Of a stretch of 64,000 nucleotides of DNA, positions 56,990 through 64,000 are shown in pieces. The translations under genes and the position numbers were made by a program. This DNA is from Melampsora larici-populina 98AG31. Its lineage: Eukaryota > Basidiomycota > Pucciniomycetes > Pucciniales > Melampsoraceae. The notes beneath the pieces are model-generated. The model saw only the letters and a program-made list of their open reading frames with translations, was not told where the DNA came from and searched no databases. Numbering within the stretch: the first letter of the stretch is position 1; every line of letters begins with the position of its first letter. Location: NCBI RefSeq assembly GCF_000204055.1, contig NW_006768790.1:885534-949533 (forward strand). The letters run 5' to 3'.

Positions 56990-57345
56990 CAAAGTCAAAG
57001 TCAAAGTCAAGCTTGTTGGAGTCAAAGTTGAACTCGTATAAGTCAACATTGGAGTTGAGGCCAAATTCGAATTTGAAGTCAAAGTTGCAGTTGCAGTTGC
57101 AGTTGCCACCACAGTCAAACTTGTTGACCTTGAAGTCAAACCTGTCAAAGTCAAACTTGTTGAACAGCGTAACCGCGCTGGGTGATTGCTTGTTGAATCC
57201 GGGAGATTGGATCAGTAAGCATGGTACCGGCAGCGAGTTGAACTTGAGCTCTAATTTCAATTCTAGTGATTGTCTTTTGGGGGTATACTCAATGTGAAAC
57301 TGAATGTGAAGCTGGATGTGAAGTTGAATGTAAATGCAAAACATA
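56990..57345. repeat. Low-complexity GTCAAA/GTTGCA region
   Basis: Degenerate 6-bp units (gtcaaa, gttgca, gtgaag) fill the stretch. They create open frames on both strands, KSKSK/LQLQL on plus and FDFDF/NCNCN on minus, which are composition artefacts rather than genes. Confidence 0.8.
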
Positions 57346-57358
57346 TTAAAATGGAGCG

Positions 57359-58164
57359 CACTATTTGGTGCCCGGTTTTGAAAATACCCAATTCCCCCTT
57401 TCTTTGGTACTTTCCCGCACATTCAATCCAAATTTGGCCGCGGCCACAGCAATTATGAGAAACCAGGCATTAGCCTGAAAACAGTTTGCCACATCTCACC
57501 TCTCTTGCTTAGCATTTCTCCTAACTTGAAGACAACATACCAATATCAAATCAGACCACCATCTGTCATAATAATGAATCTTTTAAGAAAATCACTTCTA
57601 CAGATCTTGAACAACCGGTGCTGCAACCTTCTCATCTCCAATTCTGAGGATGAAAAAATATTGAAACAAACATTTATCTTCTTTGAACTTCTATTTTGAC
57701 TGATTACAGTTGAAGTTGTATCTTATGACCTTCTTATCATTATTGTATTCAGCCTCATCATATTTCAATCAATCCTGAGTCAAATGATTGTTGTGAATGT
57801 ATCTTATTTTTTTATTCTGGTTGATCTTGATTAGAATGATTGTTTGAACTTGTATCTTTTTGCCCTTGGTCGTTTCTGGGTACAACAATTGTTCATTTTA
57901 TTTGAACTTTATGCCTGTTAATCATCTCACTCCAGGATTCCATTGCAATTGGGGGTTTTGAAATAGGACCTACAAATTAAGACAATGTATTTCAAAAACT
58001 ATCAACAATGAGCTAGAACTATGGGCAATTATGCTTGTCATTATTGAACCGTGGTCTAACTCGACTTGTGTGTGCGATTAAAAACCAGTTTGAAACAGGG
58101 CTACAGAAAAATGCAAAATTCAAAAACCAGGTGTTGTGTTTTCAAAACCAGGCACCAAATAGTG
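57359..58164. mobile_element. MITE with CACTATTTGGTGCC ends
   Basis: The left end is CACTATTTGGTGCCCGGTTT at 57359. The right end is the complement of CACTATTTGGTGCCTGGTTT, ending at 58164; the inverted match extends about 30 bp. CACTA tips suggest the CACTA superfamily, but the 3-bp flanks (gcg, tga) do not match. The 806-bp interior has no transposase. Confidence 0.7.
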
Positions 58165-58765
58165 TGATCCATTCAAGAGTTTCTGCCAATGCAAAAATTA
58201 GATGAATTTATTTATGCACAATTCTGTCAGCAAAAACAACAGCCAAGCCTGATTTGAGTGGGCTGGCTATTAATACTAAACAAGGTGGAATGAGCACTGA
58301 GAGGAATCACTCATCCTGCCATTGAGTGATCAGGCTTACGTTGTTGTTATGTCAGATAGCTCACCTTGTCACTGTGTGAGTCATTCCACCTTGTTATGAT
58401 AAGGATCATATTGGGTGGAGCTCACACTGGCTGGCATGTGTAGCTCACATTGGGTATGGCAATGTAGACAGTGTGTGTTTTATTAATTCATGTAAGTGTC
58501 ACATGCCACCTGCCACGTGGTGTAGTCCTACCAGGAATGAATTTACAACCGGTTGGAATTGGACTATTTTTTTAAATTATACCTAAGAAATCAGATCCTG
58601 GTGTGACTGGAAATGGTGGTTGATCTTGATATTTTTCTTGAACTTGTAAAATATCAAAAAAGTTCATTCCAGTGCAACTAATGGATCAAAATCACATCAG
58701 ATTAAGATTTCTTTGACTTAGGGCCCATTTTGTTGCCAGAGATTATCATATACTACAGTAAAAGT

Positions 58766-59109
58766 AGGACCCCGGAAAGCTCCCCCTGAACCAACCAACG
58801 TAAAACCCGGATTTTGAGAATTTTCATGTCTAAAAATACCGGACTTTTGGAGCTTTCATACTAAATTGGTCGGTAAAATTTCAGCACAAAAATGAGCCCC
58901 CAGCTACAAAGCTATGGTTTGGTGGCTTTATGTAGTGCCAAAAATGTTGGTGTGAAGATGAGATTTTGAAAATCATACCGGGCACATTTGTAAGATGAAT
59001 TACTAACAAGCCATTTTCATACCAGTTTGGTTGGTAACATGACCAAATCTCGACCACTCAAATCATACCAACCACGTTGGTAGGTTTAAGGGGAGCTTTC
59101 CGGGGTCCT
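58766..59109. mobile_element. MITE with 36-bp TIRs and near-8-bp duplication
   Basis: The left end AGGACCCCGGAAAGCTCCCC continues inverted for about 36 bp and matches the right end ACGTTGGTAGGTTTAAGGGG...GGGGTCCT. The flanks are GTAAAAGT (58758-58765) and GTAAGAGT (59110-59117), 7 of 8 identical, which suggests a hAT-type non-autonomous element. Confidence 0.85.
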
Positions 59110-59117
59110 GTAAGAGT

Positions 59118-60149
59118 GTAATTCATTAATTTACCTGAAAATACAGTAAAATTTGGAACTGACAATTAATTGCAAGTTGAGAGGTAATGGGTGGTTTTCA
59201 GAAATAATTGTTTGGTAACTCAGAACCACCAATCCTACAATTTCACTTTTGCATACAATCATGCTTCCAAACCAACAATGTTGGTGAATTTTATCAGAAC
59301 CCAGTGCTATAGAGAATCAAGATCATGCAATGCACTCTCCTTAGGAGATACTTACTTGTTTGTTGGTCAAGAGCTTGTGTGGTATGTACCTCTGACATTT
59401 TACATGCAATCAATTGTCCCTTGGTCACTTTGTCTCGCACAAGTTGATCTTGTTATAGTATCATCACACATTTTGTATTGTTGAAATAATGTTCATCATC
59501 ATTTTGTCTTCATCTTCCTACAATGCTGGCTTATCTCATGTGATACATCACCAGCTTCATGTGGTTTCAAATCACAAAAGTCATCTCAAATCTCTTTGAT
59601 TGCTCTGTTAAGATTTTTCACGGATCAGCTGTGCCTAATAATTCATAACCCTCATGGACCTGCTCAATGAGGCATGGAAATCAAGGAAGGGATTGAAGTG
59701 GTGATGAGTTGAATCAAGAGAAGCATTGGAGAGAAGATGAGAATTGAGATGAGTTGGAACGAAGATGAGATGACTTTGTCCAAAGAACTGATGATGTCAA
59801 TTGGAGATGCAATGAGATCAAAGAGAAGTTGATCAAAGACGTGATGAAGTTGAAGAAGTGATGCAGTGATAGAAGGTGATATGTACTGGAGTGGGTCAAA
59901 GAGGTGTTGATTGAGGTGATGAGAGGTGATGAATAGATACATGTGTTCTGTAGATGGTGGTGAGCTGTGGTCAGGCAAAGAGGTGAATTTTTGACAAGTG
60001 CCCTTATCACATACAGAATTGATCCAATTACAATTGAAATAAACAGAAAAAGGGGTTGATGAAGATAATTCAGATTATGAGATCATTGACCAAATAATGT
60101 GGTACAATAATCTGTATATTTGGGCTACCAAACAGCAAAGAATTTGTTG
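59118..60149. other. No gene; purine-rich tract
   Basis: 59660-59950 is strongly purine-rich on the plus strand (gatgag, gaagatgag words). The remainder is anonymous AT-rich sequence. Confidence 0.35.
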
Positions 60150-61120
60150 TGATTAGTGGTATTCAAAACTCCAGAAACATGTCCCAGAAGTGTCAAGAAG
60201 TGACATCCAGAAACTTCTGGGATACCTCCAAAATGTTTTTGGATGTCACTTCTGGCCCATTTTTGATAGATTTGAGAGCCCCATCATTCCCCATCCCGGT
60301 CACTTCACTTGCATCTTGCCACAGACAACTCTTAGCCCGGCAGGTATCATGCTTTTTTCTTGCTCTTTGCTCGACAAATGACAGCCTTTAACTGCCATCA
60401 CCAATGCTTCAAAGAGTCAACTCAGTCTTCACACAAATCTCCTGGAGGAGCTATCTAATCCATTCCAACTGCTTGTGTCAGTCTTTATCTTTATCTTTAT
60501 CTTTCTCATTGATGGTTACTTTCTTTCTAAACTGTAAGAATTGATTTTATCAATTCATCTCACCTTTAATGTTTTGATCAATCACCTCAAGGAGAACAGT
60601 TGTCTCAAACCAAAGTTGAAGTTGAAGAATCAACCAAAATTGAATGTTTGATTGGAATTGACCAACTGATTAAAATCTAACGATCAATTGACATTTAACA
60701 ATCAATCAAATTTCAACACTCAACTACTCCTCTGTCCCTATCTCATCATTCAAAACAGTTTGTTTTTGTATCTTTACCTATTTGCATTGTATCAACAATG
60801 GCAATTAAGTGCAAACAAATATCTTGTTGAAATGATCATGAGATACAATTGATCATTCACAGATTGAGTTGAGGGTAGCTTAATGAGAATGCAAATGTAT
60901 CATTGAGAATGACCATATCATGTTGATGACCCAAAATGGATGAGTGTAATGGTGTGGTGTTGATTGAGTTGATGCAAAGTGGAGGGAGATGTGTGAAGAT
61001 GCTTCTGGAGCCCAGAAACCCCCAAAACCCAAAAATGTTCGGTAAGTGTCCCAGAAGTTTCTGGATCTCACTTCTTGACACTTCTGGGACACATTTCTGG
61101 AGTTTTGAAGACCACTATTA
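60150..61120. repeat. Inverted repeat pair with internal hairpin
   Basis: About 85 bp at 60152-60235 (ttcaaaactccagaaacatg, then tcccagaagtgtcaagaagt) recurs inverted at about 61035-61118. In the first arm a stem AGAAGTGACATCCA...TGGATGTCACTTCT (60207-60254) can fold. A (CTTTAT)n microsatellite lies between, at 60483-60507. Confidence 0.75.
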
Positions 61121-61308
61121 CAGCCCTTCAAGAATCCTTTGGTTTTTTTTGACACAAGAAAACAAAATAAATGTCCAAAACCCTTGCTGAAACCAATTTT
61201 GTACCAAAATCTGTCAAATGTGAACTGTCCAAAAGAGTTTTTTCTGAGTCTTGTCCAAAACTTGGAAAAAAAGACCTCCAAACAAACCAAAGGATTCTTG
61301 AAGCGCTG
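61121..61308. mobile_element. 188-bp MITE with TA duplication
   Basis: The left end CAGCCCTTCAAGAATCCTTT and the right end complement CAGCGCTTCAAGAATCCTTT match for about 26 bp, flanked by TA on both sides. It sits directly against one arm of the preceding inverted repeat. Confidence 0.85.
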
Positions 61309-61647
61309 TATGTACTATTTATTGGCATAATCACAACCAAACGGGGCCTTAGACTTTACAGATTGATGCAATCAATTGATTGAAATAAGAAACTTACTTT
61401 ACATCCACAAAAACTTCATCTGGACCTGGTATAGGTGAATCAATATTTTTCCTGTTCACCAAGGTGACGATAAAAATCCACGGAAAGGAAAACAAGGGAA
61501 GCATAGTGTACTACAACACATTGTCATAGGGAATTTTAGTACACTCACAGAAGACATGATGGTAAAGCACTTAAGCCATCCAAGTTTTTAGTGACTTAAT
61601 AACCTCTTATTTATTAAATTCTTGATACAAAGTTAATCAATAGTGGT

Positions 61648-61774
61648 ACACAAAATTGAAAACCACATGAAAAACCCGCATGAAACCGCATGAATATTTG
61701 GTTTTCCCCACAAAAACCAAAAAATCCATGCGGTTTTTCCATATGGTTTTCTCATGTGGTTTTCAATTTTGTGT
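61648..61774. repeat. Short palindromic MITE
   Basis: Outer arms ACACAAAATTGAAAACCACA are perfectly inverted for 23 bp. Inner arms carry variants of 'ccgcatgg' and 'tttggttttt'. The whole 127-bp unit can fold into one hairpin. No duplication is seen. Confidence 0.8.
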
Positions 61775-62880
61775 GTCGCTAATGAGCTTCGATGGATGAA
61801 TGAGGTTTTAGATGAGTGAACACTACAAATATCAAGTTCATGTTTACATATCGAACTTGATCGGTTATCGTTCACCACCGGGACCGGATCCCCAAACGTG
61901 ACCGGTTATTGCTTGTCGGCTATGCTTGCAACAATTCAACTTCAGAAGTTCAGAAGTTGCAGTGGTTGGACTGCTTGTGATAAGTACCATTTTGTGTTTG
62001 AATTCAGAAACATTATTTATCTATGCTTGGGAAAGGTATGATGTTGATGTGTTGAAGAATGCAAGCTCCTGCTAAGTGGATGTTGATGCACTGTTGAGGG
62101 TTTCCAACCAAACTTTTGGTGGTGGTAACTTTGAATGTGATCATGATCACTTTGAAAGAAACATATCAAGGTATTTGTGTGACCTCAATTATCCTGATCA
62201 TCTCACTTCAGACAACAGGTATAAGAATCTTTAAATGCAACTTTTAAGGCATGCAAAAGGATGTACGTATGTAAATGTATGTAAATGGAGAGTTTGTACA
62301 GGATATATATATTGGTAGACGCTGAAAATTTTGGATTTCCTCAGTTGGAGAATAGTGCATGTGATATGTTTCTTCAAAGTATGTTTAACACATAATTAAG
62401 TAGTTTCCTTTCAGTCTTTTTAAGGTGGTGGATAATGAAGGCAAAGCTTTGATTGTTTTTTCATACAATTTGTCTTAAAGACATTTTTAATTTCTTCGTG
62501 TGCCACAAAAAAGTACAATGCACCATTGATGTGCGTAAGGTTTTGTATGCTGAAGTTGAATGTCTTCTTTATAACTACAAAACGGAGTGGGGAAATGTGA
62601 GATTTTTGAATTGTTTGTGATTTTAAAGATATGAACATTTGAATTGTATTTACAAGTGAAGAAGTTGTTTTTTGGTCACTTTTGTTCGATAACCTTTGCT
62701 TGCTTGTTATGTGATATTGGCATATCAAAAAGATCCGGTCAATTTGTGATTAAGGGTCAAAAAAGGAAGGGAACTGAAGGATCAGAAAATTCAGACCAGG
62801 TCAAATCCTAGAAGAACAGGGTAGCTTTGATATCAGACAAAATCACACCCCGGTAAATGAAAACCTAACTCACTCATAAA
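61775..62880. other. No gene recognised
   Basis: Anonymous sequence that probably includes the 3' flank of the F-box/LRR-like gene on the minus strand. Confidence 0.3.
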
Positions 62881-63927
62881 TCAACTATGATAAGATCTGC
62901 GTATGGTCACTTGAATATTGAATCTGTTGCAGTGGTTTTGCAATAAAAGTAATTGATCCTCAACTTCTTGATCTTGAGGGTCAAGCTCAGGTCTCGGGCA
63001 GCCACGAACCTCCAGCTTCTTGAGACGAGGCCATCTAGCATCAGACAGAGTCTTATTTAGTGAAATGCAATGTTCTGATGTCCAGTAAGTCCAGTCAAGA
63101 GATCCTAAAGATATACAATCTCGGAAGCTGTCCAGCAAGTTCGCGTTCCCGCTACCAAGCGCCAAGTGGGTTAAATTTGGGAAAGATAGAGGACTATGGG
63201 GGTTCCAACTAGGATCGTCTTCCCAGGTGCCATCCTCCTTACAATAGAAGCGAAGCATGAGATTCGTCACGTAAGGTGCAATGTGATGAGTGATCCTAAG
63301 GGCTGCACTTGGCATCAATTTATCACAATTGTACATTTCGAGATGTGTGATGGTTCTTGGCCAATTGTAGAGACACCAGGTTTCATCTATATCTCCATTG
63401 AACCATAATGTCAGTCGCGATAAATATTTGAGTTTGGATAGATTAAATCCAAAGGAATCGTCGCCATCAGGTGATGTACTGATACAAACCGTAAGTGACT
63501 CCAGCAAAGGTAGGTTGTCAACAACTTTTGATGGGAATTCCTTCGATATCAGCGTTTGAGACCCGAATGAAAGATGCGTAAGTTGTTGAAGACTTGACAA
63601 TAATGGAATTAGGTTTGATAAAAAAACTTCTGTTCCACCTGTGTCTTCATCTAGTTCTTCATAGTGGTAATAAAGATCCAGCCCAGAGAGGTTGGGGCAC
63701 CGATTGATCAACTCTCTGGCGTTCTTTGGTGAGATCAATTCGGACTCGGTTTGGGATTCAGGGATGAGATTATCATAGAAGTGATCATATGCGAATTCAC
63801 CAGGAGCTTTGCTGCAGTTTTCGGAGAGATTGAGTACAAGAGATCGGACATGGGAACCTCGTTTACAAAGAATATCTTCGGTCCATAGATCTATGGGTGC
63901 CGGAAGTAAAGTAGGAAACTCTAATAC
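62881..63927 (-). CDS. F-box/LRR-like protein, 5' end beyond the window
   Basis: One long exon runs from an acceptor at 63927 (gaccttcag|GTATTAG) to a stop at 62881, giving 348 residues. Leucine-rich units recur: RCPNLSGLDLYYHYEEL, LLSSLQQLTHLSFGSQ, NLPLLESLTVCIS, LKYLSRLTLWFNG, TITHLEMYNCDKL, FPNLTHLALGSG and RWPRLKKLEVRGCPRP. This is the LRR layout of fungal F-box adaptors of SCF ubiquitin ligases. An F-box would be expected in the upstream exon, which is not in the window, so the full name is inferred. Rust genomes carry many such genes. The coding part seen is undamaged. Confidence 0.7.
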   Translation of the reverse strand, partial: VLEFPTLLPAPIDLWTEDILCKRGSHVRSLVLNLSENCSKAPGEFAYDHFYDNLIPESQTESELISPKNARELINRCPNLSGLDLYYHYEELDEDTGGTEVFLSNLIPLLSSLQQLTHLSFGSQTLISKEFPSKVVDNLPLLESLTVCISTSPDGDDSFGFNLSKLKYLSRLTLWFNGDIDETWCLYNWPRTITHLEMYNCDKLMPSAALRITHHIAPYVTNLMLRFYCKEDGTWEDDPSWNPHSPLSFPNLTHLALGSGNANLLDSFRDCISLGSLDWTYWTSEHCISLNKTLSDARWPRLKKLEVRGCPRPELDPQDQEVEDQLLLLQNHCNRFNIQVTIRRSYHS

Positions 63928-64000
63928 CTGAAGGTCATCATGAGTTATTGAGCGTGATCAGAAAGCTTCCTTTCTTTGACCAGTTGTTCTCAAGATGACT

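Noticed and set aside
56799..57422. 207-codon minus-strand open frame
   Set aside because: Most of its length is hexamer low complexity (NCNCN, FDFDF) and it runs across a repeat; judged a composition artefact.

Overview
The window reads as nuclear DNA of a basidiomycete, most likely a rust fungus (Pucciniales). The genes are split by many short GT-AG introns (about 50-110 nt), the intergenic DNA is AT-rich and crowded with transposons, and KDZ-type (CxC5/CxC6) and hAT transposase families are present together with small secreted proteins and an F-box/LRR-like gene. The organism is inferred from this gene and transposon repertoire. No rRNA, tRNA, CRISPR array or prokaryotic operon was seen.

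Region by region. (a) 1-8,000 holds MITE-like repeats and a cluster of broken conserved genes: VAC8 fragment, USB1-like, mitochondrial uL24-like and allantoicase. All carry frameshifts or truncations. (b) 8,000-16,200 is a transposon nest: two related CACTG-ended DNA elements, a decayed hAT gene, and inside it a 3.5-kb pogo/Tigger-like element with TA target duplication and a four-exon transposase interrupted only by two TGA codons. (c) 18,030-21,392 is a laccase-like multicopper oxidase with 18 exons, six of them 23 nt or shorter. 22,645-23,690 is PNO1. (d) 24,390-29,850 is transposon debris: copia LTR and RNase H, KDZ and hAT remnants, minisatellite. (e) 30,140-35,403 has two predicted secreted proteins flanking RFC4; the first ends inside a MITE. 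(f) 37,158-39,387 is a KDZ transposase with one stop. 41,433-43,799 is an intact six-exon gene of unknown function. 44,392-47,565 is an apparently complete hAT element. (g) 49,165-53,248 holds a membrane-anchored exo-1,3-beta-glucanase and TIF6. (h) 54,260-62,880 is a string of MITEs and low-complexity DNA. 62,881-63,927 is the 3' part of an F-box/LRR-like gene running off the window.

How the genes relate. They are not a pathway. The housekeeping genes (PNO1 and TIF6 in ribosome biogenesis, RFC4 in replication clamp loading) are islands in transposon-rich DNA. The glucanase and the multicopper oxidase are likely cell-surface or secreted enzymes, and the two short secreted proteins may be host-interaction candidates. 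Splice models were made by eye; for the models listed, reading phase was checked across every junction, and exceptions are stated.
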